Source: Haemonchus contortus (taxonomy: Eukaryota; Nematoda; Chromadorea; Rhabditida; Trichostrongylidae). Taken from it: 64,000 bases of DNA. Position 1 is the first letter of the stretch. Each line of letters starts with the position of its first letter. The notes under the pieces were generated by a model. It did not search any database and was not told the DNA's origin. It saw only the letters and a program-made list of their open reading frames with translations. The DNA lies in contig LS997564.1 of assembly GCA_000469685.2 (NCBI GenBank), positions 496,001-560,000 on the forward strand, given 5' to 3'. Made by a program: the position numbers and the translations under genes. Positions 51,190 to 63,240 of the stretch are shown here, one piece after another.

Positions 51190-51549
51190 TCATCGCTCTA
51201 ACTTTATTCCAGCTTCTTTCCTTCTTCTCCCTGGCCCAGTCGCAAGGCCCGCTGTCCTTACTAGTTGTCGCAGTTTGCATCTTTCTACAGTCCGTCCGCC
51301 ATCTTCTTCTGAAGCTTCAAGTAGTGCGATCCTCAGGCTTCCAACTCCATTCCGTCTCCCAATGCTTCGTCTCCTCTCCTTCTCAACGCGTGCCCATATC
51401 ATCACAAGCTCCCTCATCTTCAGCTGATAGAGGATGTAGGCTAGGCTGTCCTGGAGTCTTCGTTCGCGACTCGCACTAGTCGTGCCCAGTCGCAGGCTCA
51501 TTCTAACATCCTCATTTGAGTAAATTTGCCTTCCGGACCCCCTGCAGGG
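51190..51549 (-). CDS. Unidentified arginine-rich ORF, possible exon
   Basis: About 120 codons open after a CCCTGCAG acceptor-like site at 51541-51548. The predicted protein is rich in R, E and L (RRLQDSLAYILYQLKMRELV, then WARVEKERRRSIGRR) and may form helices. I recognise no family and found no partner exons. It may be an exon of an unlisted gene, a retrotransposon fragment or a chance frame; the opposite strand is also open over part of it. Confidence 0.2.
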   Translation of the reverse strand, partial: PCRGSGRQIYSNEDVRMSLRLGTTSASRERRLQDSLAYILYQLKMRELVMIWARVEKERRRSIGRRNGVGSLRIALLEASEEDGGRTVERCKLRQLVRTAGLATGPGRRRKEAGIKLER

Positions 51550-51609
51550 AAAAAATGGTTTATTGCAGTATCGTAGGCCTAGGCAGAGGATGCACAATAT
51601 CTCATCCAA

Positions 51610-52249
51610 TTCGCCCTCAAGTAAGGCCTAGACAATAGCACTTTTGAGGGCTCGATCACTCCTCTACTTTCTCGTGCTCTAATCTTCCATGAGGGATTAT
51701 GGGACCACACGGCAGACCCTAGGGAAGTGAAGGGTTAGGATCGTTCGGAATTCGATCTTGGACTTGATATATGTACCATATTCATGGTAGGGAAGAGTTT
51801 CACTCAGTCAATATCTAGGTTGTATTACCCTGGAGGAACTGAAGTTTCGCTTAGCCAATCTTCATGAGACCAACGAAAAAGGGCATTCCAATTCACGTTG
51901 TGATTGAATTGTACATCCGGTGTGCCTTTTCTTGGAATTTATCCCACACCGCGCTCTCCCTTAGAGAGGTAATCCCGTTCCCTAATTATGCCCCATTCAA
52001 CCTGATCAAGTTTCCCTATTTTCACTGCACATTGTCTTCTTGAGGACGTATCTCTACCTCTTCTTTCGTGCTCGATTGTGATCTCACACTTGAACATCAA
52101 AATCCATGCTTTACTCGATCTCCTGACTACTCAGAAAGCTGAGTTATGCAGAAAATGACCAGATCCTATCTGCAAAATTTCGTAAAAATACCATAGATCC
52201 ATGATCACATTTTGACCTTTATTCGGAACCGCTTTGCTCCTAAGCAGCC
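51610..52249. other. About 0.6 kb, no gene recognised
   Basis: No coding, RNA or repeat-family feature could be supported. Confidence 0.3.
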
Positions 52250-52824
52250 TTAAAGGCACAGTTCACGATAATTCAATGGGCGGGAACGTCAGTGGCTTTC
52301 CCACCGCTCGATCGATGTCACGTCATCACGTCGGACGAGTGTCGAGACAGTACAGATTGCAACTATTCGTCCTAGGACCCACATACAATCAGCTGGTTGC
52401 CGAGTGATGAGGCGATGTTTTTCTCCTATTCTTTTTCCCTCTGTTATTCTTTTTGCTGCCGCATATTTAATTTCCTACTCCTAGAGGCTGAAAAAGGTGG
52501 CTTTTTTTGCTGATACTAAGGTTTTTTCGTTTACTTGTACTTATAAGTGAATGGACTTTTGCTCACCATAGTCTGTTATCCGTACCAGGACCCACACGTA
52601 CGCAGTGAGACACATTGTACAGCTCGTCCAAACGCCCCACTCTTCTACATTTTTCTGGTCTCTTTCTCGTCCAACTCCCTTTTTAACGGTTTTTCGAAGC
52701 CCTTTTCACTTTGGGAACACCGATTCACGCAGTTTCTTCAACTTCATCGCACTATTTTCGATCTTGTTTTCCATTTTTCATCATAATCTGGATTACCCAA
52801 AATTACCGTGAACTGTGCCTCTAA
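52250..52824 (+). mobile_element. Family-1 TTAA MITE
   Basis: TTAA, then AGGCACAGTTCACGATAATT at the left; ATTACCGTGAACTGTGCCT and CTAA at the right, so one terminal base of the right TTAA has changed. Confidence 0.88.
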
Positions 52825-53024
52825 CAGTATGAAGTACCGGGACCGTGTGCTTCGACTTTGCTGCCCCTAATCAAAATCTTCATATTTAAATGTTTTTAAA
52901 TTCTAGTCAACTCTCTAATGAACTTTATTTTGCTAAGGTTATTACTTTTTCTAGTCATGCATACGAACCACCAAATGGATGTCGTGATCAGTTGTTATTG
53001 CAGGAGAGATTATTAATGAAATCT

Positions 53025-53280
53025 GGGGACTGGTGTAGTGGAAAATGACGCACTATAACACACGCGTAGTCACGGGTTCGAATCCCTGATCATTATTTAA
53101 TTAGGCTAACCTAACTTTCCGTCCCTCCGGGTTCGGCTCATCAGTTCCAGGCTCATCTGGGAGGGGAGAATCGCTGACTATACATCGGCTGGCTTCAGCA
53201 ATTGATTGTATGGCCACGTACTCATTCAATACTTCACTGCGATTCTGGATGGAAGTCGGATGAGAGGGGGGGGGGGGGCA
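53025..53280 (+). repeat. tRNA-derived SINE with intact B box
   Basis: The head CTGGTGTAGTGGAAAATGAC (A-box-like) is followed by CACGGGTTCGAATCCCTGAT, which contains the canonical B box GGTTCGAATCC. The body (CCGTCCCTCCGGGTTCGGCT) and tail (ATTCTGGATGGAAGTCGGAT) follow. An expanded G run of about 12 bases ends the copy. Confidence 0.75.
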
Positions 53281-54603
53281 AAGACTTTGATACTTCAGTA
53301 TACTTCCGACAGAGATCTCAGTATTCCTAGTAATGGGGCGGATCTATCTCCAGGCTTACTAACAAAAGGAACTGCTTCTCGATCACGAAGAATTCTGTTA
53401 ATTACTCTTCAACGTGATCTTATACGCAATCATATCACCATAGTTATGCCAACAAGTAATCCTCGTGATTGATATCCAAAATCGGATTTGTTCCCTGAAT
53501 GGGAAATTCTTCTCTATTTGCCCCTATCCCTTCCAAATCGTATTATCGGTCTTTTGGCCTATGAGTGCACCCACACGAGCTCGTTCCACGTCATCACTGT
53601 TGGAGTTTGACATGTCACTATATGCTATGGGGATATTTTGGTCAGTTCCAGGGGTTCTTCTATTTACATTCCGTGGTAACGAGGGAAGAAAATAGGAAGA
53701 CGTTAGGAAGTAGATATTCAACTTTTTTACAAGCATTTTATGAAAATCAGTTCTAGCCATCCAGAAGGGGTAATAGAGGGACCGATGGATGTGACTCAGA
53801 TACATACTCTTGGACTACCACTTTCCCAGTTGCACGTGCACCCTTCACTCTGCTTCAAAGACTAGAGCGTAGACCAAGAGGAGCGGTTCACTCAGTCCAA
53901 TTGCTACAAAACACCCACCAAAGCTCTGAACCAGGGGGTGGTAATTGTCAAAGATTCAATAGGGAGTAGTTAGTACTGAGCCAGTACTAGTAAAAAGTGC
54001 AAAGTTGTGAAGTTTGTGTAGAGTAGAGAGATGGGATGTCATAGTAATCATAGAACTTCTAATTTCGACGAGAGTGCTCAGATGAAAGCGAAAGAGAGCT
54101 CTCTTTGAAAAGCATTCTCATCACATTCTGTGCTATTTATATAGTTCACAAATAAGGAAAATTGAAAAACCATTACAGAGGCCCAGTCGTCACAGGGGCG
54201 GGGTCAAAATTATCGTGGCAGATTGGGATTACGTCAATGGCAATGCCAAATCATTTGGAGCCGTCTCAAAAGCAGTGATTTCCGTGGCTAGCTAGAGCTG
54301 AACCTTCGGTTTATCCCTCTCATTTGATTGCCGTTCTTGTCTTGTCGTTTGATATTCTGTGCTCTTTTTTTCGATTCGAAAAAATTGGAATCGAATTTGA
54401 AGAAGGCCAGGAAATTTTTTTGCATCACGGGGGCTGATGTGCTGACAAATATAATACTTTTATTCGTCTCAGATCGGGCTCCTGCTTACATATTTTGTTT
54501 TTCCAGCGTCCTGCTTATTCATTACTTTACCAAGATCCCACAAGTCCTTCCCCAGCTTCTCATGGTTCATTTATCTACATTATGTTATTGCATAACACTA
54601 CTA
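53281..54603. other. About 1.3 kb, no gene recognised
   Basis: Several small overlapping frames, none with a family motif or splice support. Confidence 0.35.
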
Positions 54604-54900
54604 GGGCGGAGGTGGTGTGGTGGCATGTGACGCACTGTCTCACACGCACGGTCAGGGGTTCGAATCCCGGATCGATGCCTAGGCCAACCAAGCCTTCCGC
54701 CCCTTCGGGGTCGGTGAATTGGTACCAGACTCGTCTGGGAGAATAAAAGCAGTGACTTGTACATGGCTGGCCAACGCAAGTCATCGTAAAGGCCACGTAC
54801 GCACTCATTACGCCACTACGATTCTGAATGGAAGTCGAGTGCGGGGGCCATCCCTCGGACGGGATTGATTAACGCCAAAAAACTCTATCCTTTGTCTTTA
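54604..54900 (+). repeat. tRNA-derived SINE, best-preserved copy
   Basis: Head GGCGGAGGTGGTGTGGTGGC (A box TGGTGTGGTGG), then GGTCAGGGGTTCGAATCCCG with a perfect B box, spaced as in a tRNA. The body runs CCCCTTCGGGGTCGGTGAAT, GGTACCAGACTCGTCTGGGA and GATTCTGAATGGAAGTCGAG to an end near ATTGATTAACGCC. Internal RNA polymerase III promoter boxes make transcription plausible. Confidence 0.8.
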
Positions 54901-55482
54901 TCACATTACTACTACATCAGTATTTTACTGTATTGAATTTACAGAGACTTCCCACCAGTTATAGGAAGTCCCGCGTGAGACCTCATAATAGATGGGTAAG
55001 CCTGAACGGAACGCGATGTTGAGGGGTAATTATATGACTGGATCATACAAATAATAGCATTCCCTTCTAACAGCTGAGCCTCTCTATTAATAGCCGAGAT
55101 TATTCGGTTAGGCCTTCTTCGAAACGTGCCTGAGGAACGCGGCTTGCCTCGTTTCGTCGACATTTTGACTTTCGACCAAGTTCGTGGCATAATTGCTCTC
55201 TTTAGACCAGTTAAGTACCGCTTTTGCTAGCACCATTGCCGAAAGGCTTTTATGTGTTTGTGTGAATACGCTATTAGTAATTGCCAGGTTTCTCGGCCTA
55301 AATGGTGTCCGAACTATGCCGCCATCATTACTGCAGAAAAAGTACATTTTCAATACCCTCACAATTCCCAAAATATAATGGCTCCATATGATTATGCTTG
55401 GCTTTACTCGCAGCCATTGAAGAGGCAAAAGGTGCACTAACACACGCGCACGATTAGGGAAGTCGGGAAAGTGGGTATGGGT
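54901..55482. other. No gene recognised
   Basis: About 0.6 kb with overlapping frames on both strands and no conserved feature. Confidence 0.3.
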
Positions 55483-55716
55483 ACATTCACCCAGAACTGC
55501 ACGGCCGCAGCAAACAGCGAGGCGAAATTCGTGGCGGATTGAACGACTTTAGCGCCTATCATTGGGGCCCAAATTCCAAGTAGAGTCTATTAGTACGATC
55601 ATCTAACCATACTAATGCTTTCTACTTCAAGTTTGCACCCCAATGATAGGTGCCAAAGCCGTCCTGATAGCCACGAATCTCGCCGCGCCATTTGCCGCGT
55701 CCTTCCAGTTCTGGGT
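55483..55716. repeat. Family-4-like palindromic MITE with variant termini
   Basis: The core matches family 4 (TAGCGCCTATCATTGGGGCC and its complement), but the ends are CATTCACCCAGAACTG and its reverse complement in place of GGTCAAGTCG. No target duplication was recognised. A SINE body fragment follows at about 55725-55830. Confidence 0.6.
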
Positions 55717-56032
55717 GAATGTTCCGTCCCCCCGGGAAAGCCTCCCATGCCAACCTAGCCTCTATTCCCTTCAGAGTCGATTGATAGGTACCAGACACGT
55801 ATGGGAGAATGAAAGCACTTTTTTCTTTTCTGAATCACTAAGGCGTACCTAATAATTGTTTTACAATATGGAGTATCCTCATAAAGGAGAAGGCTGAGAT
55901 TGGAGTTCGTTCAGCCATTTCTGCCACCTTTACTGACATGGGTAAGGTAAACGATCTGATAACGATAACGTGATGCAAGAGTAGATAGCTAAAGGACAAA
56001 AAATAAAGCCTTTCAAGGCTAACCTATACTAC

Positions 56033-56110
56033 TTGAAGTGCGCCCCAAATCCGACTTCTATTCAGAATCGTTGTGGCGTATTAATGCGTGTGTGGCCTAC
56101 ACAATGAGTT
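56033..56110 (-). repeat. SINE tail fragment
   Basis: CGACTTCTATTCAGAATCGT then GTGGCGTATTAATGCGTGTG and GGCCTAC are the reverse complement of the SINE 3' part. The head is missing. Confidence 0.5.
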
Positions 56111-56302
56111 ACTATGGCTCTATTCCTTGCCATGGACTGGCTATGCATGTCGCGTTTGCCCTATTATCACGTTATTCACGATAATCCGAACTCGGGGGAA
56201 ACGAGATGGAATTGGAGAGGAAGGATTATGGGAATGCGGTTCGAAATGACAGCGGCCTTACAGAACTTAAAACACAGCACATCAGTTCGTAGGGACGTAG
56301 AT

Positions 56303-56900
56303 TATAGGTACAGTTCACGATTATTCAATGGCCGGTAACTTCAATGGCCTTCCCGCCTCTCGATCGATGTCACGTCAGACGTTCAGACGAGTGTCGAGAC
56401 AATGCAGTTTGCAACTATTCGTTCTAAGACCCACACACAATCAGCTGATCGCCGAGTGATGAGGCGGTGTTTTTCTCCCATCCTTTTTTCCCCTGTTACT
56501 CTTTTTGCTGCCGCGATCCCTTATTTATTTTACTTATCTACTCCTGGAGGCTGAAAAAGGTGAGCTACTTTTGCTGTTACTAGAGTTTTTATTTCTAGGG
56601 TTTTTATTTACTTATGCTTAAAAGTGAATGAATTTGTGCTTACCATAGCCTGTTATTCGCACCAGGACCCACACGTACGCAGTGAGACACATTGTATAGC
56701 TCGTCCAAACGCCCCACTCTTCATCATTTTTCTGGTCTCATTCTCGTCCAGCCCCCTTTTTGACGGTTTTTCGAAGCCTTTTTTCACTCTGGAAACACCG
56801 ATTCACGCAGTTTCTTCGCATTCATCGCACTATTTCCGATCTTGTCTTTCATTTTTATCATAATCTGGATTACCCAAAATATCGTGAACTGTGCCTTTAA
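56303..56900 (+). mobile_element. Family-1 TTAA MITE
   Basis: A slightly degraded left end (TATAGGTACAGTTCACGATT) and a clean right end (AATATCGTGAACTGTGCCTTTAA). It shares diagnostic variants (CAGTTTCTTCGCATTCATCG, ATTTCCGATCTTGTCTTTCA) with the 59151 copy only. Confidence 0.87.
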
Positions 56901-57254
56901 CTTTCCAAATGACGGTATTTAATTGCATTGTTGTCATTCCATTCGCACCTTTCTTGTTATTACGGTACTACTTGGGACTGTGCCCTGTTGCTGTTTTGCT
57001 ATCTCCTCGGGTCCGACAGGGTCTGTCAAGGACATCTTCATAGTCGAAAATGGTCAAGACACATGAAAGCAGCCTTATTGTCTATGTCATGCTGCCACGA
57101 GATGGGAGTGTTGATGATGAGGAACCTTTTTTCTACCAAGAGATTTTCTGGGCGCACTCGATATCCGAGTGTCTGATACATCCAAAGACCTCTCACATGG
57201 AAAAAAAGTTTTCTGCTGTGTAGGGCCAAAGAAATGTGGCATGTATAGAATGGA

Positions 57255-58590
57255 GAGTCTAGTGGTATTCTCCGCAATCAGCGGTGCCCTAGGAAGCTCC
57301 AAGGCATGTTATACAGAGCAGTGATGGAGCTACCGATGCTCTACAGCTGGGAGTGCTGGCCCGTAGGTACATATGTTGCACAAAAAGAACCGATATGGGC
57401 CAAAGAGCAACAGCAAAATTTTCAAGATGTGAGACAGATTATGATAAAGCAGTAAATAATCAGTAGCAATTCGTGTGGAATACATGAGCAATCCTAAGAA
57501 AAGCTCCCTCAGTCCCCATTCGAGCCTGGTCTCATATATCGCTCGGCTGGAGCTTATATTATTATGCGTACCTTGAAATGAAGATCAAGTCTTTTGCTGC
57601 TTCTCCTTCGTTGTTGGTGTTGCCACATTTTGGAAAGCACGATTACGGAATATCTTGGGATGGTGCTGAAAGATTGACGTATTCTTGGCAATTGCTGACC
57701 TCATTGCTACAGTTGTGTTTAAGCTTTTGACTGTAAGAATTAAGATTAGGAATACGAGCACGGGAAACTTCGTACAAATCAGCACCCACACGATCTACCC
57801 AAAGGGCGCGAAGATATATACTATAAAAGTCAGAAGGATAAAGTTATTGGCGTTAATCAATCTCGTCTGAGGGATGCGCCCCCGCACTCGACTTCCATTC
57901 AGAATCGGAGTGGAGTAATGGGTGCGTATGTGGCCTATACAATGCCGCGGTTTCCAGCCGATGTACAAGTCAGTGCTTTTGTCCTCCCAGACGAGTCTCG
58001 TACCAATTCATCGACCCCGGAGGGATGGAATGCGTGCTTGGCCTAGGCGATCATCGATCCGGGATCCGAACCCCTTACCGTACGTGTGAGACAGTGCGCC
58101 ACTTGCCACTACACCACCTCCGCCCAGATATATACTATAAACGATAATATATACTTCTCGACGAAGTGACGGTCAATCAGCCAGAGGGAAAGGACGATGC
58201 AAAATGAATAAGATAATAATAAGGCAACTTCACAGCAGAAATGAGAATGTTGAAATGGACTTGTGGTTGGATGTAACTGGACCGAGTTAGAAACGAAGAT
58301 ATCAAAACGGTCATGCAAATAGCTCCTGCCCAGCTGAAGACGAGAGAGCAGCGGCTGCAATGGTATGGGCGTTTGCTGATCACCGGACCACCAGGCAAGA
58401 AAGTCGATGGTGTTCGGAGCCCAAGTAAGCGAGCACAAGAAGCTCCAAAGAAGAGGTGGCGGGACGTGATCAAGAGGAATCTCGCTGAAGTCAAGAATAC
58501 TACAGAAGATGCCATAATTAGAACGAAATGGGAACGGCTCACAAGAAAAGCAGACCCTGCACGACGCGGGAATAACTTTAGGGGAAGAGG
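57255..58590 (+). pseudogene. RTE-type LINE fragment, split by insertion
   Basis: Two blocks match the C-terminal end of RTE-clade reverse transcriptase ORFs as I know them. Block 1, about 57265-57400, reads PRKLQGMLYRAVMELPMLYS then WECWPV. Block 2, about 58236-58590, reads LDRVRNEDIKTVMQIAP, EQRLQWYGRL, KKRWRDVIKRNLAEVK and WERLTRKADPA. The roughly 830 bp between them are foreign and include an inverted SINE. Stops interrupt both blocks. The catalytic RT and endonuclease domains are absent. Confidence 0.72.
57873..58126 (-). repeat. tRNA-derived SINE inserted in the LINE remnant
   Basis: Reverse orientation: CGACTTCCATTCAGAATCGG at the left (tail), ATTCATCGACCCCGGAGGGA (body), then GATCCGGGATCCGAACCCCT (B-box region) and CACTACACCACCTCCGCCC (head). 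Confidence 0.78.
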
Positions 58591-58814
58591 AAGTCTCACT
58601 GTCGAGTGCTTACTTGACGTCTCATTGAAAGCAGCTGAGAAGGATTTTGTCAATACAGCTTCCGAAAATACGTCGGATAAAATTGGGTTTGCTGTTCACC
58701 CAATGGGAAGCAATTTTTGCCATGAGGATGTTATATGTAGCACTGCCTCAGAAAAGTCCGAAAACCGAAACCCGTGATCAACGATTAGAAAATCAAAACT
58801 ATCCATACAGCGTT
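58591..58814. other. Sequence after the LINE remnant
   Basis: The frame of the LINE block stays open to about 58777, but I recognise no motif past KADPARRGNN. It is probably the tail of the element. Confidence 0.35.
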
Positions 58815-59105
58815 AGGGCGTGAGTGGTGTAGTGGCAAGTCGCGGTCACGGGTCCGCATGGTCACGGGTCCGGAACCCGAACGATATCCACCCAAGCCAA
58901 GAGTTCCCTCCCTTCGGGGTCGGTTAATTGGTACCAGACCCGTCTGGGAGGATAAAAGCACTGACTTGTGCATCGTCTCGCCACCGCAACTCTTTGTATG
59001 TATAGACCACGTGCGCACTCAATACGCCATTACGATCCTGAATGGAAGTCGAATGCGTGGGCACATCCCTTAGATGGGATTGATTGACGCCTCAAGGCTT
59101 TATCC
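58815..59105 (+). repeat. tRNA-derived SINE copy
   Basis: Head GCGTGAGTGGTGTAGTGGCA. The B-box region is duplicated (CACGGGTCCG occurs twice). The body is GGTCGGTTAATTGGTACCAG and the tail is GATCCTGAATGGAAGTCGAA. The copy ends before GCCTCAAGGC. Confidence 0.75.
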
Positions 59106-59150
59106 TTTATCATTTATGGCGCTGGTGGGTAGACCGTGTCGTGAAAATAG

Positions 59151-59728
59151 TTGAAGGCACAGTACACGATAATTCAATGAGCGGGAACGTCAATGGCTTT
59201 CCCGCCTCTCGATCGATGTCACGTCATCACGTCAGGCGAGTGTCGAGACAATACAGATTGCAAGTATTCGTTCTAGGACCAACACACAACCAGCTAGTAG
59301 CCGAGTGATAAGGCGGTGTTTTTCTCCCATTCTTTTTTCCTCTGTTGCTCTTTTTGCTACCGCGATCCCTTATTCAATTTCCTGCTCCTAGAGGCTGAAA
59401 AAGGTGAGCTACTTTTGCTTTTACTAGGGTTTTTTTGTTTACTCATGCTTATAAGTGAATGAATTTTTGCTTACCATTGTCTGTTATTCGCACCAGGACC
59501 CACACGCAGTGAAACATATTGTATAGCTCGTCCAAACGCCCCACTCTTCTTCATTTTTCTGGTCTCATTCTCGTCCAGCCCCCTTTTTAACGGTTTTTCG
59601 AAGCCTTTTTTCACTCTGGAAACACCGATTCACGCAGTTTCTTCGCATTCATCGCACTATTTCCGATCTTGTCTTTCATTTTTATCATAATCTAGATTGC
59701 CCGAAATTATCGTGAATTGTGCCTTTAA
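59151..59728 (+). mobile_element. Family-1 TTAA MITE
   Basis: Left end TTGAAGGCACAGTACACGAT, right end ATTATCGTGAATTGTGCCTTTAA. It is the sister of the 56303 copy by shared internal variants. Confidence 0.87.
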
Positions 59729-60526
59729 GCTGTACTCACTTCTATTAACTCAGTCGCACAATGAAGAGTTGTGAGAAAGATGAATGCATCAGGCTTATGA
59801 GTTTTTTTTTTGATTTTTTTGTCATTAGCGTTCCATTCGGTAGCAAGCTTCTTAATTTTTTACTGTTCAATTGCAACTTCTTTCTCTTCCGCGATAGTTC
59901 CTCGGTGCATTCCGTTGAGATTAAAAGTCTACACAATGTTCTTTGAAATCATTCCCCGTAGGCCCATAAAGTCGAACTTGAAGCCGATCCACTTTTGGAA
60001 GCTTACTCCACTCTCGAACCCATTCTTTCCAGCAATAATGCCGTCCACTTTGCATAATTCTTAACCAGAATTCTGAGCCTGGTGACATATGTCTTCGGCA
60101 AAGCGCTGCCGATTTATTAGCCTCATAAACCTGCCTCTGGGTGATCCAGCACTGGTCCAGTTCTATTGCTACCGGAAGATCGATTTATTTGCTATCATTC
60201 TCCTGAGATTCTTCTCCTGGCTCTCATCGGTTACCATTGAGTATCACTGATCAGCACTTAGCATGTGGCAAATAGTTGCGAAATTCAAGTACAGCCTAAT
60301 GTCCATAAGGAACCATATGGCTCATTCTCACTTTTTATTGAAGTTCTCATATTCATCCTGATCATCTCTCTGAGCAGCCCAAGATAATGGCTGGAACTGC
60401 GTGTACATAGACATTGTACACTCCCTTTCATTGAATAGCTTAAAAATACCAAAAACGACTTTTTGTAAAAATGTATTGAGCTGTGGGGAATAGGCAGTGC
60501 CAAGTAGCGTCACCACTGTACGTATC
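59729..60526. other. About 0.8 kb, no gene recognised
   Basis: A T-rich segment near 59800-59820 and frames on both strands without recognisable motifs. Confidence 0.35.
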
Positions 60527-61036
60527 TTAACGGCACAGTTCACGATAATTGCGAGGTACCCATTTCTATTCGAAAAGCGAAGTATAGATTGGGAAAGGTT
60601 AATCGGTAGTGAAGGAAGCGAGGGAATCCGCCGATTTTGAGAAAATACGGTTCTTCAAAAGTAAGGAAAATAGAGGTTGGACGAGATTGCCGTGACGGAG
60701 ATAACATGGAAGGGGTATTGGACGAGATTTCAGATACAGCAATTGCGCAAAGAGCTGGCAATATCAGGCCAGAACGTACAGACTGTCTTTCACTGTCGCT
60801 ATGGATCATGACAAGTTGTTTGAACTTCCTACATAGATTCCACTATGACGGGTGCAGCCATTACGATGCCGGTGGAACTCGTCCGAGATTACACACGGGC
60901 CAATCTTTGAGCCTCTATAACTCCCTAACTGGGCCGTTTTCCGACCCAATAGTGCCAGATATGGTATACGCGGGGGCCCCAATTCATTCTATGGGGAAAT
61001 CTCAGAAACTATTTTTATCGTGAACTGTGCAATTAA
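60527..61036 (-). mobile_element. Family-2 TTAA MITE, full length
   Basis: TTAACGGCACAGTTCACGAT at the left, TTTATCGTGAACTGTGCAATTAA at the right. The interior is the reverse complement of the 981 and 21633 copies (TGGGCCGTTTTCCGACC, GCCTCTATAACTCCCTAAC). Confidence 0.83.
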
Positions 61037-61084
61037 ACTTAGTGACCTCATCCCGGACCGATAACCACCCAAGGAAACTGGTCT

Positions 61085-61265
61085 TTGATAATCTGCGGTC
61101 GGTCTTGGTACCAGACCCGTCTAAAAGGATAAATACATTAATTCTTGCTGCGACCACCTTCTACACGTCACTGCATAGGTCACAGTTCCATCCAAGGCTA
61201 GTACGATTTGAAAGAGATCCGTCGTCAGAATCAAATGAGCGGATGACCTCGGAATGGGATTGACC
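61085..61265 (+). repeat. SINE body fragment
   Basis: TTGGTACCAGACCCGTCTAA, AAGGATAAATACATTAATTC, then a GGGATTGA end. The tRNA-like head is missing. Confidence 0.5.
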
Positions 61266-61551
61266 TTCGCAGAAATCGTTGATCCTATGTCTTGGGAGGC
61301 TGAATGAAATGTAGTGTATCCACTTCTTCCCATTCCAGTTATAGTATTTCAGTGATGTATTTGAGCGTGCCCATAGACTACTATGCTGCAAATAAACATT
61401 ATTGAGCTGAAGACGAATCTTTGGGTAAGAGCTAACAAAATTTCTAGTGCAGTTTATTGCTACCCTCTTCTTCTGTTGGTATCCCACAAGGATATCCTTC
61501 AGCTTCAAGGTATATGCCACTCTCCTCTCTCCCTCTTCTCAGTACAGTGAG

Positions 61552-61800
61552 AGGCATAAAAATCCCAGTTCAGGACAAAAATAGTTCCTGGGACTTTGGC
61601 CTGGAACGACTCTGTGGTCCACAAGGATGCCGATGGGGCGTTGTGGTAGAAAACGTCCTGTATAGGGTGTAATAAGGGCTCAAAGACTGGCCTTGCTGGA
61701 TACTGTAGCCAAGCAACTTTAGCGCAATTGAACGCAACTGAAATCTCAGCCGAACACCCTTCTCGTCGCTATAATCTTGTGTAGCCTCCGCATTCATCTA
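61552..61800 (+). repeat. Family-2 MITE fragment
   Basis: GGCATAAAAATCCCAGTTCA stands for a degraded terminus. The internal matches (GGGCTCAAAGACTGGCC, GCGCAATTGAACGCAACTGA) follow the 981 copy. No right end was found. Confidence 0.45.
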
Positions 61801-63019
61801 GTTTTAAGAGATATCACGCTTCACAGAATTGCTCGCTTTCGAATGTCGCGAAGCACTAATTTGCCCAACACCCGTTATTCAATCTAACAGGTTACCTCAA
61901 ACTAACCATAAACTGGACCTGCTAATGGGTATCAGCCACGACGACCGCATTTTTCTCGCTTAAAACCTCACTCTGGACCAACTGTTCTATTGAACTTCAC
62001 AAACTCCACTGTTCTGAATGTGTGATAAATAATACCGTCGACGATGCGCAAAAGAATAATTGCATTTTACAATCGCCTTTCTTCCAAAATTACCGGCAAT
62101 TGCCCTGATCTAGTCATTCATGCAAGGCCTAAGACGCAAGCTGCTCGGGTACTACTGTATAACGAGGAATATAAAGCTTCAGATCTCTCAGTCGCACTGA
62201 CTCAGTTTATAGAACCGTAGTGTCGAGACATGTAGGGAAATGAATGCTGCAGAGAGCAATTCACTACATTCTTACCAATAAGTTATTACGAACGATAATA
62301 TTATGACAAAGTATTAAAAATTATAAGGGGGAACAAATCGAAGAAGTAGTTCAACTTCCTCTTCGCACGTGCCCTAGAGGAAGTCGAACTTTACAATACT
62401 TTCCGTGCTCTTCAGTGGGGTAATTGAGAACTGAAACTTATGAAACTTCATATAATAAATAAATTAATTATAAGTTAAGTAGTGTTGGATAGATATATAA
62501 ATGTACAGGAGAATACTGGCAGTAGTGGTGGCAATACCCATTATTACACGTTACAAGGAAAGAAGCTGAGACAAGTAGACTATGAAGGTAATATAGTCGC
62601 GAAAAATAAGAAGGAGACTTGGGAAGGGACTAAGCCAGTGAGAGTAGTAAGGTGATGTCAATTGAGCAATGAACTTATACTCGCTGAAAACTAATTGGTT
62701 ATTCAAGTGATGGTATCATAATATACGTCTAGAATTCTAATGAGTGGTTTATAGCTTAAGTGGTACTTATGGGTTATGAACTTATTTCTAGCTAAACATT
62801 TTATAAGACCCGTAATAAAAATGTCCTCAGTATAACCCATTTGGCATGCTTACCGAAATGGATGGAAGGAGATGAGCTTTCGAGATAATCAGCATTGATG
62901 AAAAGCAGAAGAATTGCTAGGAATGGTGACATTGCGCACCAGAATGACCAATAGACGCCAGCTATTTTCAGACCCCTGAATTTCATTTTCTGATCCTTGA
63001 ATTTTTGAGCATCCTATTT
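61801..63019. other. About 1.2 kb, no gene recognised
   Basis: AT-rich sequence. No coding, RNA or repeat-family feature was supported. Confidence 0.35.
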
Positions 63020-63240
63020 TCGTAGAATATGCCCTACATTTGACTTTTATTCGGAATCACTGTGGCGTTTCAAATGCATTTGGGGCCTATACAATGACTT
63101 TTGGTTACTAGCCAATGTACAAGCCAATGATATATCCTCCCAGAAGAGTCTGGAGCCAAATTACCGATCCCGGAAGGATGGAAAGCTCGGTTGGCTTGGG
63201 AGAGTAGCAGTTAAGAACTCGAACTCGAACCGTGCCCATC
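63020..63240 (-). repeat. tRNA-derived SINE, decayed copy
   Basis: Reverse orientation with tail-like TTGACTTTTATTCGGAATCA, body GATCCCGGAAGGATGGAAAG, and a head region too mutated to show the B box. Confidence 0.5.

Noticed and set aside
53060..53090. Possible tRNA gene (GGGTTCGAATCCC)
   Set aside because: Only the B box and a weak A box are present and the acceptor stem does not close; the repeated body and tail show it is a SINE head.
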